Source: Emiliania huxleyi CCMP1516 | Taxonomy: Eukaryota > Haptophyta > Isochrysidales > Noelaerhabdaceae | NCBI RefSeq assembly: GCF_000372725.1 | Contig: NW_005196094.1 | Location: 377,541 to 441,540 of the forward strand | Direction: 5' to 3' | Length of the DNA stretch: 64,000 nt | Shown here: piece by piece, positions 32,160-41,810 of the stretch | Layout: each line of letters begins with the position of its first letter | Numbering within the stretch: the first letter of the stretch is position 1 | The notes under the pieces: generated by a model | Seen by the model: the letters and a program-made list of their open reading frames with translations, nothing else | The model's database searches: none | Told to the model about the DNA's origin: nothing | Position numbers and translations under genes: made by a program

Positions 32160-33563
32160 TCAACGCCCAATAGAGGTAGCTAGAAGGAGCGCTGCCTCGA
32201 GTCGCTGCAAGCTGCTGCTACTAGTGCTGCGGTCGAGCCCTGAGTCTGTAGCTCGTCGTCGCGCGCCGTCGAGAGCGTCGGCACAATCCTTGCGCACCGC
32301 ACTCGGGAGGGTGCCGAGAAGTGCCGCCAATGCCGCCGGGAGAGCGTCGTCGGCGGTCGCCTCGGCGCCGGGCTTCTCGACGCGGCGCAACGCAAAATTG
32401 TGCACGTAGTCCCGGTAGAACTCGTGGCGCAGGAGCGTGGTGAGGCGCGCGCTCGGCAGTTCGCGGCACAAAGCGAGCGACTCCTCCGCCCCGCGCGGCG
32501 GCTGACCCAGGCTAGCGCACGCGAGGGCGAGCGAGGCCGCGCTCTCGGCGAGCGTGTACGCGTCGCGGGCAGAGGAGGAGGTGGGGGCAGAGGAGGAGGT
32601 GGGGGCGTCACCAGCGGCATACGCGGAGAGCGCCATCTCGAGCGCGGCTCGCGTGGGGCGGGTGGTCTCGCGCAGCAGCGGCCCGCGCAGCTCGTCTGGC
32701 GGAAGGCCGAGCGCCGCGGGCAGCGGCGAGACTGCGCGCCGGAGGAGCTCGGCGTCGCCCGGCCGCACCGGCTCCGCGCCGGCTCGCACTCCCCTCGGCA
32801 GCGCGCGAGCGAGCTCCGCACGAGCGATGCGGAGGGCGGCGGAGCGGCGGAGCCGGTCCGACCGCGCAGAGTCGGCCCCGATCCCAAACAAAGTGCGGAT
32901 GGCGGCCGCCTCCGTCTCCGCCTCCAGGCCGCCGAGGAGGCCGCTCCCGCACACGACGAGGAGGGCGCCTGCAGCCGCCTCCTTTGCCGCAAAGGCGGGC
33001 GAGTCCGGGTCCGGCCGACCCGAGTGGCGCCTCGCCGCCGCAGTGGCAGCCATCCGCACCGCGGAGCCGCGAGGCCCGTCCTTGTGAGAGGCGAGGGCGC
33101 GCAGCTCCTCGAGCGCCGCGAGCGACGGCCGGTCCACGACGGCGTCGCAGAACTGCAGGACCGCGAGGCCGAGCGCAGCCTCGTGGTGCAGGGACGGCGC
33201 GGCGGAGGCCGCCGCGTCGGCCGAGCGCAGTCGCTTGAGGAGGGCGGCCGCTGGCTCTCGCACCGAAGGTGACTCGAGAGAAGAGTCCGGCGCGAGGTAA
33301 TCGCCGGCTGGCAATCGCGTGCGCCTCCGCCAGCGAAGAGTAGGCGCGAACCCGGAGATGAGAACTGCCACTGCGACGGCTGCGCCGCCGACGCCGACTG
33401 CCGCAACCGCCGGGCTCTGGGTCGGGCGTGAGTGCGCAACGCGCATGAAGCGCGGCCGCTGCATTCTGTGATGCCGGGCTGCTGACGGACCAGAGAGCCG
33501 GAAGCTCGGCTCGGCGGCGACCGCGGCGGCGGTGAGGAGCAAAACGAGGTCGAGGCGCGACAT
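32160..33563 (-). CDS. Hypothetical protein with signal peptide and probable plastid transit peptide
   Basis: The single exon encodes 467 aa. The ATG at 33563 gives MSRLDLVLLLTAAAVAAEPSF, a signal peptide, followed by a Ser/Arg/His-rich stretch (RLSGPSAARHHRMQRPRF) like the transit part of bipartite presequences. A hydrophobic segment follows (SPAVAAVGVGGAAVAVAVLI) and then about 350 residues of Ala/Leu/Arg-rich helical protein with AALLKRL-, LALACASLG- and LLRHEFYRDYV-type helices. No catalytic motif is seen. I infer a single-TM plastid envelope or thylakoid protein that is mainly alpha-helical, but the family is not recognised. Upstream in-frame codons exist to 33863, but they read through a GC-rich repeat and are not needed. 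Confidence 0.65.
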   Translation of the reverse strand: MSRLDLVLLLTAAAVAAEPSFRLSGPSAARHHRMQRPRFMRVAHSRPTQSPAVAAVGVGGAAVAVAVLISGFAPTLRWRRRTRLPAGDYLAPDSSLESPSVREPAAALLKRLRSADAAASAAPSLHHEAALGLAVLQFCDAVVDRPSLAALEELRALASHKDGPRGSAVRMAATAAARRHSGRPDPDSPAFAAKEAAAGALLVVCGSGLLGGLEAETEAAAIRTLFGIGADSARSDRLRRSAALRIARAELARALPRGVRAGAEPVRPGDAELLRRAVSPLPAALGLPPDELRGPLLRETTRPTRAALEMALSAYAAGDAPTSSSAPTSSSARDAYTLAESAASLALACASLGQPPRGAEESLALCRELPSARLTTLLRHEFYRDYVHNFALRRVEKPGAEATADDALPAALAALLGTLPSAVRKDCADALDGARRRATDSGLDRSTSSSSLQRLEAALLLATSIGR

Positions 33564-33714
33564 TGGCTGTAGAGAGGCCAGGTTGTTGTCTGCCACCAGG
33601 GTCGTGCGGGGGGTGGTTCGCGACCAGTAGGGACCCCTCCCCCGGGCCCCGCTCTCAGTTGGGGCCTCCGCGGCCGAGTGGGAGATATTGGATGGGAAAC
33701 GGGTCGATTTGCAA

Positions 33715-33870
33715 AGAAAGTGGGGCGCCGGGCCAGGCCGGGCCCGGCTCGGGCTCTGTTGGGCCCGGTTGGACCCGTGCCGAGCCCGGCCCGCGCGCCC
33801 TGCCGGGCCCGGCTTGCCCCTCCCGGGCCCGGCCCGCGCGCTTTGCCGGGCCCGGCTTGCCACTCCCGGG
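33715..33870. repeat. GGCCCGGG-rich palindromic tandem repeats
   Basis: The stretch alternates 'ccgggcccggc' palindromes with 'ttgcccctcccgggcccggcccgcgcg', giving two clear near-copies at about 33797-33867. It could form strong hairpins. It sits just upstream of the plastid-type gene's start codon. Confidence 0.6.
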
Positions 33871-34421
33871 CCGAAGCGCCCAAATCAGCAGGTGCTCGAC
33901 GGTTGTTCCGGCGGCCGTAGGAGTTGTCCTGCGGCCATGGCTGCTATTCCAGGGCCGTCTCCGCGGCGCATCCCCGCCCCGGCCCGACGGAATCGGTGGC
34001 CGGCGAGATTGCGCGCCAGCCCCGTCCGCCGCCGGCGCGGTGCGTCCCTGTCATAGCTACGCGCGCCATGGGGCGACGTGCCCGCCGTTGGCACTCTGTA
34101 CGGTACACAGTAGCATGATCCATGAACTCCAACACTCACTGGTCACTGCGCGTCCAACTCGGTCTCGCAAAACGAACATGATCATGAAGATCGCGCTGAT
34201 CTAGGTCTGATTTTAGTTTTTAGGGTTTTTACGTGAGAGAGACCCAACTCAGAAGGCGCCGCGCGCTCGAGCGCGACTGTCAGGACTCGGCACACAGGTC
34301 ACGCAGCGGCCAGCGCGAAGCTTGATAGACGGCAAACTGAAACGCGAAACGGCCCGGGCGGGGCGCGGTCCCGCGGGGTATAGCTCGGCCGGAATACTGC
34401 GGAATGAGACGCCCTCCGCGC

Positions 34422-35367
34422 CTACTTGCTCGTGCGCGCCTCATTCGCCGCCTTGGCGATGGCGGCGACCTAAGGGAAGGGAAGTTAACGAAGGTCAGGT
34501 AAACGTCTCCACACACGAGGTGGTGGGGCAAGGGGCAAGGGGGGGCGACCCTCGCGACTCCACGTCTGGACGACAGGAGACCCACGGCATTCAAAGTGCA
34601 AGGCCCAGCGCGCGTGGGTGAGCGGTGTGGCCTGCCCGCGACTCGCCTCGGGTAAACTCGGGTAATCTCGGGTAATCTCGGACCTCGTCGAGCTTGCAGA
34701 AGGGCTCGGGCACAGTCCACTGCATCACTCTGGTCTCGGTGTTGTAGTACCACTTCCGGCCGTCCGCCTTGACGTACTCCTTCCAGACTCCCTCCTCCGG
34801 CGGCAGGGAGGGGCGCGGAGGCGAGTTGAGAGACGAGAGTTTGAGCGCGCTGTCTGCGCGGCGGTAGGCGAGGCGTGGCGGCTCGCCTGCCGTCCCTCCT
34901 TGCCCTCCTCGCGTTCGAGCGACATCTCCGCAAGGCCGGAGAGCTGGCTCATCCCCGCCAAGCTCGCCTGCGGGGCTAAATCTCGGGATTACCGAGCGGT
35001 GGCCATGGGCACGCCGGCAGCGAGTCGTGAGAGGCGATCGCCCTGCTGCGCTCGGCCTCGAGAGACTCGCGCGACGCCATCATCTTCCTGGGCGCGCCGC
35101 GGAGAGTGCAGATGGTGAGTCGCGTAGTTGGTGGGCGCATACGCCGGCGGTATGTGCTATGCGATAGCATTGTGGCAGTGCTCGCAAGCACCTCGCGACC
35201 ACCGCTGTGCTCACAACTGCGCCAGTCAGCCCGGCGGCGGCGACCTTGTAACCGAGGACTGCGGCAGGCTGAGTCGATCTGCGGGCGGCTCCAGGTGATA
35301 TCGTGCGCGCGGTAGGCGCGAAAGCCGCAGCACTGCCGCACGCGAGCAGGAAGACGAAAAGCTGCAT
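34422..35367 (-). CDS. WW-domain protein with plastid-type presequence
   Basis: Exon 1, 35367-35192, starts at ATG MQLFVFLLACGSAAAFAP, a signal peptide ending in the A-F-A-P motif typical of proteins imported into secondary plastids. The transit-like TARTISPGAARRSTQPA and a hydrophobic segment (VAAAGLTGAVVSTAVVA) follow. Intron 35088-35191 (104 nt) leads to RKMMASRESLEAERSR. An exon ending at 34684 encodes a complete WW domain: EGVWKEYVKADGRKWYYNTE, then TRVMQWTVPEPF (both Trp, YYN and the final Pro present). Intron 34470-34683 (214 nt) joins LDE to the last exon 34422-34469 (VAAIAKAANEARTSK*). The join between the ESLEAERSR exon and the WW exon (about 34968-35070) is unresolved. WW domains bind Pro-rich ligands. 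Confidence 0.65.
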
Positions 35368-35397
35368 ATGTATGGGTGGCGTGTGCAAAAGAATTTT

Positions 35398-35505
35398 ACT
35401 GTCCGCTCACTGTGCTTTCTTAAAATCCCTGTGTGGTGGCGGCGTGCCGTCCTCCCATCCCTCCCTGGGGTTGTATGTTTTCTTTCTTTCTTTCTGCTGT
35501 GGGGT
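35398..35505 (+). mobile_element. LINE-like 3' tail fragment (copy 3)
   Basis: Contains 'cttaaaatccctgtgtggtg', 'gcggcgtgccgtcctcccat', then 'ttgtatgttttctttctttc', the conserved end of the family, with nothing of the coding part. It sits immediately 5' of the WW gene's start. Confidence 0.75.
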
Positions 35506-35995
35506 GCACGCCCTCCGAGCGGGGCGGGGTCTGCCCGTCGGGTTGCTGCCCTAATCCCACCAGGGGTTGTTATTTATTTTACTGGGCACGGGACTGGCGC
35601 GCACTGGCGAAAAAAGAACATGAAATCACAGAGAGAGAGATTTTGAGAGAGAGATTTTAGACAACCAACAATCTTGAGATTTTAAAAACAAGAACAGAAA
35701 AGAACAAGGAACGAAATCGCCCGCGGGGAAGAAGGGGGGCGGCGGGCTGTGATCCCAAAGGGGTGCGTGTGTGTAAAGAATTTGTGCGAGCGCATGACAC
35801 GACAAGGGCGTGGACTGGCGCAGACTTTACCGGCCTCGAAAGTCGAGAAAACAAGAGACGAAATGAGAAAGAAAGAACTACTATATGGAGAGAGAGAGAG
35901 AGAGATTTTTGACACCCCGTGCCGCTGCCTCCCTCCCCACTCTGCTCGCCTTCTGCCCTTCTCTCTTTTCAACCGACGCCTCTGCCCTCCCTCAG

Positions 35996-36360
35996 GCCGG
36001 CCAACTTGGAGCCAGCGGCCGAGGCGGTGGAGGTGGGCAGGCTGATCCTCAAGGCGGCGGAGTGGTCGCCGCAGTCTCACGAGCTCTTCCCGGAGGCGGC
36101 TCGCAAGCGGGCGGTCGAGGTGATGCGGCTGGGCTACCTGATCGCGTGGGACGAGGAGCGCTTTGAGGGCCGCGAGGGAGCGGCTCCGGAGCTGGCGGAC
36201 ATCTGGCGCGGCTTTGTGCTGCCAAGGGTGGTTGGTGGTGCGCTGAGGCGCCGAGTGAGAATTGAGAAAACGAGCTCCGTCTCAGCTGAGGGAGGTTGGT
36301 CTGTCTCACAGCTCCGAAAGTGCATGCGCGGGTCCCTTCTTTTATTTTTCCACGTGTGAT
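35996..36360 (+). pseudogene. Orphan exon of ankyrin-type C-terminal module
   Basis: A pyrimidine-rich acceptor ('ctctgccctccctcag') precedes 35996. The exon reads PANLEPAAEAVEVGRLILKA, then AEWSPQSHELFPEAARKRAV, then ERFEGREG..ELADIWRGFV, and stops at 36357-36359. The WSPxSHxLFPxAAR core matches the C-terminus of the ankyrin protein at 8-9.7 kb. No ankyrin repeats are found in the 600 bp upstream, which instead hold a LINE tail and GA-rich sequence. I infer a remnant cut off from its repeats, though distant upstream exons cannot be excluded. Confidence 0.5.
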
Positions 36361-37138
36361 TTCTTTTCAGCGGAGCGCCTCGCCGTTATCGCAGGAGTCG
36401 CTTAGGCGGCTCCCGTGGTGTACCTGTGTTAGTGCCAGAGGGAGGTGTTGTAAAATTCTTTTTGGCGCCTGCCCCCCTCTGCCCCCCTCACCACCCGACC
36501 CCCCTCTAGGGACAGCTCAAAAAAGAATTTCGTGATTTTGCGTCGTGAGTGCGCGCGTGTGCAAAAATGGGCAAAAACGGGGTGCTTTTGGTCATCCGTC
36601 AAAATATCTGAAGATCTGACCGGGGGATTCTCCCCAAACCTTGCTCAGCTGATCCAGCACGGGTCGTAGGCCAGCCCAGGGCAAAGAAACTAGTACCTCA
36701 TCAGGCTTCCCTGAGCGTCACAGCTCGGTGATCGCGCCGGCCGGACACCACTGAGACGTCCGTTCCGGGCATTTGAACGCGACCTTCGGGGGCAAAGACA
36801 TGGGCTCTATGGCTCAGACTGGACTCCTCTTGGTCCCTTCTGATGCCCTAGGCCACACCTGGGCCTTACCTGGGGTCCTAGGGGCCGGGCAGGGTTTGCC
36901 CCCCTAAAGGGGCCCGAAGAACCTTAACGTTTGACAACCCTAGTCAAGGGCGGCGGCGGTGACGGAGGCGGCGAGGGTGGAAGGGGGCGGATGGGCCAGA
37001 GTGGCGGCATGCAGCGACGGCGACGTGACGAAGGCGGGGGCGGCGGCGGGGTGGGAGGCGGTGAGGAGAGGGCGGCGGCGGGGGTGGTGGTGACGAGGGG
37101 GCGCGGCGGCGGGGGCGGGGGCGAGGGCGGCAGCGGCG
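36361..37138. other. Intergenic; moderate-GC block followed by G-rich low complexity
   Basis: 36540-36930 has lower GC and different texture from the surrounding DNA, with several 'cctagg'/'cctgggg' phrases and no open frame of note. It may be an old insertion. 36950-37138 is (GGCGGC/GGCGAGG)n-like. Confidence 0.35.
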
Positions 37139-37502
37139 AGGGCGGCGGCGAGGGCGGTGGTGCTGCACGTGGGGGTCACCAGCGCGGTGACGGCGCACCT
37201 CAAGTCGGGGCACGACAACAAGCTGGCGCAGGTCCAGGAGAAGAAGGAGAGGCGCAACCAGAAGGAGTCCGAGAAGGCGTCAAGCATGCGGCTACATCTC
37301 TCGCGGCGTCGGCGAGACCGCGCTCGCCAAGCTCCGTCCGCGACGACCGGCAGGTCTCTGCGAGAGCCCCAACCTCCCGACACGCACACACCTGTCTGCC
37401 CTCCCACTTGCTCAGCGCTCGTGCTCCCTCCCCTTGTAGGCCAAGCTGAAAAACGAGCTGATAAAAGTCAGAAAGCAGCCCCCCGCGACGCGCCGCTACT
37501 GA
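37139..37502 (+). CDS. Unidentified small basic protein, last two exons
   Basis: Not recognised. A frame through VGVTSAVTAHLKSGHDNKLA, then QVQEKKERRNQKESEK, ends at 37276. A probable GC-AG intron, 37277-37439, has acceptor 'gtgctccctccccttgtag'. The last exon 37440-37502 reads AKLKNELIKVRKQPPATRRY* in matching phase. The join gives NQKESEKAKLKNELIKVRK, a Lys/Glu-rich helix. The start is unknown because the upstream DNA is G-rich low complexity that could be intron or repeat. Confidence 0.45.
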
Positions 37503-39196
37503 ACGAGAAGCCGGACACGGTGCTCGCGCTGCTGCTGCCGTCGGGAGCGCGGCAGCCACTTCTCGCGCTGCCCTACGCACCTTCGCCGACCTCCACGCCA
37601 TCGCGGATGGCGCTGCTCGCGCTACCGGCGCCACCGGCCGCGCCGGCCGCGCCGCTGCCGGCCGCTCCTGCTCTGTAGCAGCGATCCCTTGCGCAGGATC
37701 GCCCTCGGCGCCGCGGCTGGGGCCGGGGGAGACAGCGTGAGGGTGTCTGTGGTGGGTAGGGGCCCTTTGGCAGCGAGGGCGGCGGCAAGGGCGGCGGCAA
37801 GGGCGGGGGATAGTGTAAGAGATCTTGCGACGCGGTGACGGCAAGGGCGAGGGCAGCGGAGGGGGTGGGGGCGGTGGGCCGGTGGCGGCGGCGTGGGTGG
37901 CAGCGAGGGAGGCGGGCATGGTGGTGGTGGCGAGGGTGGTGAGAGCAGCGGCGGTGGAGACGGTGGTGACGAGGGCGGTGGGGAGGTGAGGCGGGGCGGC
38001 TGGAGGTGAGGGCGGCGGCAGGCCGACACGGGGTTGGAGGGAGCGGCGTGCGAGCCTGGCGACGCCTCGGCCAAGTGCGCAAGGTCCAAGGACAGTGGCA
38101 ACGGAGGTGACTTGAGTTGTGGGTGATGCTAGAGGAGTGCAGTGCATGCTTCGCATCGGAACGCAAAGAAGAGCATGGAAGGCTCTGAGTATACAGAGAC
38201 GCTTGCGGTTGCGCCGCCCGCTCCGGAGGCCGCATTCAGCCAGGAGGGGACCGCGGGAGTGCCCCCCGTGGCGGCTCTCGGAGAGGGCCTGGTGTGTCTG
38301 CGCAGTGGCCTGCGCGCTGCCTTGGGAGGGGGAGAGGGCGAGAGCGGCGGCATGCTGGAGGGCGGCGGCGGCGGCGAGGGAGGCGGCGGCGAGGGCGGCG
38401 GCGGCGAGGGCGGTGGCGGCGAGGGCGGCGGTGAGGGCGGGGGGGGGGGGGGTAGCGTAGGAGGGCGGCGGGCTCGACGGCGACGGCAAGAGCACGGGCG
38501 GCGAGGGCGGCGGCAACGGCAAGAGCACTGTAGCTAGCTCAGCCATCCTTAGGTAAGATGGCTGTGTAGGAGCCAGCACAGCCATCCTGGTGTTACATTT
38601 TGAGGTTAGCCCTGACTGAGACGGACTGCCCCTCGCATTACAGAAGACACATTTTCATGCGGCTACATTTCATTATAGCTTGCGACGACGCTCTGGCCTC
38701 TGCGCGCTGCGTGAAGTCCACCACTTACCAAGTCCACTTACCAGAAGTCGTTAGAGAGAGCTCGAGAGAGAGCCCTTCGACCTTCGTGCGTCGCAGCGGG
38801 GGAGAGCCGCTGCGCGCCGGGAGACCAGCACCAGGGCGCGTGCGCGCGTCGGCGATCTTGGCGGCGGTTCGCTCTCGCCGGTAATCGAGAAACAAAATAA
38901 AAAACAATCACCGAGCGCCACACTCCACGGCAGTCGGCACGCGCACCGCGCTCTTACAACTCTACTCTCTAGCTTTAGGTTTAGCTAGAGCGCGGCCTCG
39001 GCCCTCTCGGTCTCGCTCGGCGACGAGTCGCGGCCGGACGTATAGGAGCTCTAGACGAGCGCGACGCCGACGGCACTCATTCCCTCACGCCTGCTCTACT
39101 CCACCCCACACACGCTTCCCTTTCTCCAACTAGCTGCCCCCACCATCGGGTTGCCGACGCACGCGAGCGCGCCGGGGGCCACCCCGCCCGCACACG
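37503..39196. other. Intergenic, G-rich repeats, no supported gene
   Basis: Two tracts of GGCGGCGAGG-type repeats (37760-38000 and 38355-38530) give long Ala/Pro/Ser-rich frames on the minus strand that look like repeat translation. A small inverted motif, 'agccatcctta' and 'taagatggct', lies at 38541-38562. Confidence 0.35.
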
Positions 39197-41662
39197 TCAA
39201 CCAAACTTTTTCCGCTCATGCGCACGCATCCCCGCCCGCCGCGCCTTTTGGCTCTCCTCGGCGCGCCGCGCCTCTGCGCGCAGCTCCGAGAAGATCGCGT
39301 TGGCGATCTCCTCGGACACGCCCCAGATCGAAGCCATCTGCTTTGCCGACAGCTTCATCAGCCCGCGCCCGTCGAGCGAGGGCGACACGACGGGCAGCAG
39401 CGGGGCGAAGGCGCCGCTGCACGCCCGCGCGAGCCAGCCGCGCACGGCGGCCACGTCGTAGGTCTTTGGCGACGGCCGGACCGGCTCGAGGGGCGGGCCG
39501 ACGGACTTGACCGCCTGCCTCGTCTCTCGCGTGACTCCGCTCTCGGCGCCGATCTGGCAGACGACGCGCAGGGTGGCGAGCGAGTGCTCCGCGTCCGTCG
39601 AGGCGGGCGAGACGGTGCCGATGACCGCCATCCGCGTGTCTGAGCGCGTGAACGAGTTTGCGAGCACGCGCGTGAGCGCCGACTGGCGGAAGGGGATGTG
39701 GACCTGCTGCCGCCCCGCCTCGGTCGCCACCCACTGGCGCATGCACTCCTGCAGCACGTGCAGCGACGCGTTGATCTCCGCCCCCTCCTTGCGCCGGTCC
39801 GAGTTGTGCGTCGCCGAGTCCTCCTTCCTCTCCGAGCCCGCGCAGTCGACAAGGGTGAGCACCGCCGCCGGAGGGCGCCGCTTGCCCGCGCACGGCCCGT
39901 CCGCGGCCGACGAGCAGAGCTCGATCGTGCAGACGGCGTGGGAGCGAGACGAGACGGCGTTGGCTCCGGTCGCGTGTGTCGCGCGGCGCGACTTTGCGGT
40001 GGCGAGCGCGGCGAGCAGCTCGCTCGAGGAGGTGAAATCGGCGGAGGAGAGCCTGCGGGGCGGCGGCCGGAGGGTCGGGCGTACCGCGCGCGGCGCGGCC
40101 CTCGCCCGCTCGAGGACCCGAGCGGCGAGGGTTGGTAGTGAGGGTTGCGTCGCCAGACTACATACTACGTGCAAGCCGCTTCACTACTGCGGACCCCAAC
40201 ACACACTACTGCGGACCCCAACACGTGCGTCACGCCGCTCGCGTCGTTGGCGAGCATCAGCTCCTTGCCGCGCTCGACGAGCAAGTCGACGCACCGATCG
40301 CCGCGCACCTGCGCGCGCGCGAGAGAGAGAGAGAGCTCAAGAGGGCCGCCACCGCACGCCTCGCGGGCCTCGGCCCTCTGCGCCTCAAAGTACTGCAGCC
40401 GCGCGCTTGCGGCGGCGCATCCCGCCGGCAGCAGCGTGGCGGCGGCGACTTGCTCGATGCCCGCCATCGTGTGCGTCTTGCCGGAGCCGGTCTGGCCGTA
40501 CATGAAGGCGGTCGAGGCGCCGCCCGCCGCGACGTGCTCGAGCAGCGGCACGATGGCGGAGGCGCAGAGCTCGCCGTTGGTGGACGACTCTCCGAGGGCG
40601 AGGCCGACGCCTGCTCCGAGCCGGGCGTGCTGGGGTGGAGCTGCGGGTGGAGCTGCGGGGCGGTGCGGTGCGCGGGAGGCGCGGTGCGCGCGGGTGGCGC
40701 GTGCGCGTGTGCGCGGCGCGATGCGGTGCGGTGCGGTGCGGTGTGGTCGGTGCGGTGCGGTGCGGTGCGGTGCGGTGCGGTGCGGTGCGGTGCGGTGCGG
40801 TGCGGTGCGGTGCGGTGCGGTGCGGTGCGGTGCGGTGCGGTGCGGTGCGGAGGGCGCCAAACTCGTGGTGCCGCATGAACATGCCCTTGAGGTCGGGCGC
40901 CATGTGGCACACGTGGACCGCCGCCACGCCGGGCGACATGGACAGCGCGTCGAACTCGCCGCGCGCCGCCTCGTGCTCACAGAGAGGAGATTACACGAGA
41001 TTACACGAGATTGCCCGAGATTACAGGAGATTACACGCCTCGTGCTCGAAGAGAGGCCGCTTGCGCGCGACGACGAGCACGCGCCGCTTCTCCGCGGCCG
41101 AGCCCTGCTGCTGCCCGCCGCACGCCCCCTCGGCGGCGAGGGAGCGGCGGACAGCGTCCTCGGCGGACGCCTCGCGCGCGAGCGGCAGCGGGCCGGAGCC
41201 GCGCGCCTCTCTCCGCGCGGGGACGGACGAGGAGGGGAGGGAGGAGAGGGGGGCGCGCGCGGCGCGCTCCTGCAGCTCAGCGCGCCACTCCGCGATGGCC
41301 GCGACAAAGGACTCCCGATTGTTGCGCCGGCACTGCCGCTTGTCGATCATCTGCCGCGTGACCGGATCGTCCGAGTCCGCAGCCTCCGGCGGCGGCGGCG
41401 GCGGCGGCGCGCTCACCCGCAAGCCAGGGCTGCAGCCCGGCCCCGCCGTCTCTGGCCGGCGGGGGCGGGCCGGCGAGCGGGGGCGGGCCGGCGACAAGGC
41501 GCGCCGGACCGGCAACGACGTGTCGGAGGGCGAGCGAGCGAGCGGCGGCCTGCCGCCGCCGAAGGAGGGTCGGGCGGCGCCGGCTCCGCGCGGCGCCTAA
41601 TCTCACGCGGCGGGTGTGTATCGCCCACCGCCCCGCTCCCGCGCCCACCGACCTTTCCGCAC
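39197..41662 (-). CDS. Kinesin-13-like motor domain (main exons)
   Basis: Exons from 5' to 3' on the minus strand: 41596-41039, 40969-40849, 40610-40223 and 40052-39197, with introns of 66 (41597-41662), 69, 238 and 170 nt. The motor reads VLVVARKRPLFEHEA, FDALSM..HVCHMAPDLKGM, AFMYGQTGSGKTHTMAGIE (P-loop), TGANAVSSRSHAVCTIEL (switch I), LTLVDCAGSERKE (switch II, Cys for Leu), then EGAEINASLHVLQECMRQWV. The RKRPL strand, the preceding RNNRESFVAAIAEWRAEL neck and EGAEINxSL fit kinesin-13/KIF24, which depolymerise microtubule ends rather than walk. A C-terminal SAM-like helix pair (LMKLSAKQMASIWGVSEEIA) ends the protein at 39197. Two of the introns appear to be GC-AG. Confidence 0.8.
40722..40850 (-). 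repeat. (TGCGG)n pentanucleotide array inside a kinesin intron
   Basis: About two dozen tandem copies of TGCGG (GCACC on the coding strand) fill 40722-40850 with one interruption at 40741-40750. The array reaches the donor end of intron 40611-40848, whose splice donor appears to be the GC of the first repeat unit. Read through, it gives an artefactual HRTAP repeat protein. Confidence 0.9.
40968..41047 (-). other. 69-nt GC-AG intron flanked by 11-bp direct repeat
   Basis: gcctcgtgctc occurs at 40968-40978 and 41037-41047 (coding strand GAGCACGAGGC). Splicing CACGAG|GCGTGTAATC...GCACGAG|GCGGCG restores FEHEAARGEFDALSM in frame. The intron body is made of repeated 'gtaatctc' phrases. The read-through frame stops almost at once, so removal is required. 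Confidence 0.8.
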
Positions 41663-41810
41663 CAGTCCCGACGAGCTCGTCGACTTGCGGAGCGACTGAG
41701 CCGGCGGATTGCCCTCCCACCGGCTGCCCTCCCACCGCCCCCCCCTCGCAGGCAAGGGAGGAGACGCCCTCCCCGACGGCCGCCGGGCGGAGTGCGGCCG
41801 GATGGCGCTA

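Noticed and set aside
32160-33563. Assignment of the plastid-type hypothetical protein to TIC110
   Set aside because: A single N-terminal TM and helical repeats are suggestive only; I could not align any diagnostic motif.
37200-38585. 461-codon minus-strand open frame rich in Ala, Pro and Ser
   Set aside because: Largely a reading of GGCGGCGAGG-type repeats and antisense to the better supported plus-strand exons at 37139-37502.
40680-40940. A protein of HRTAP repeats
   Set aside because: This is translation of the (TGCGG)n array, which lies inside a kinesin intron.
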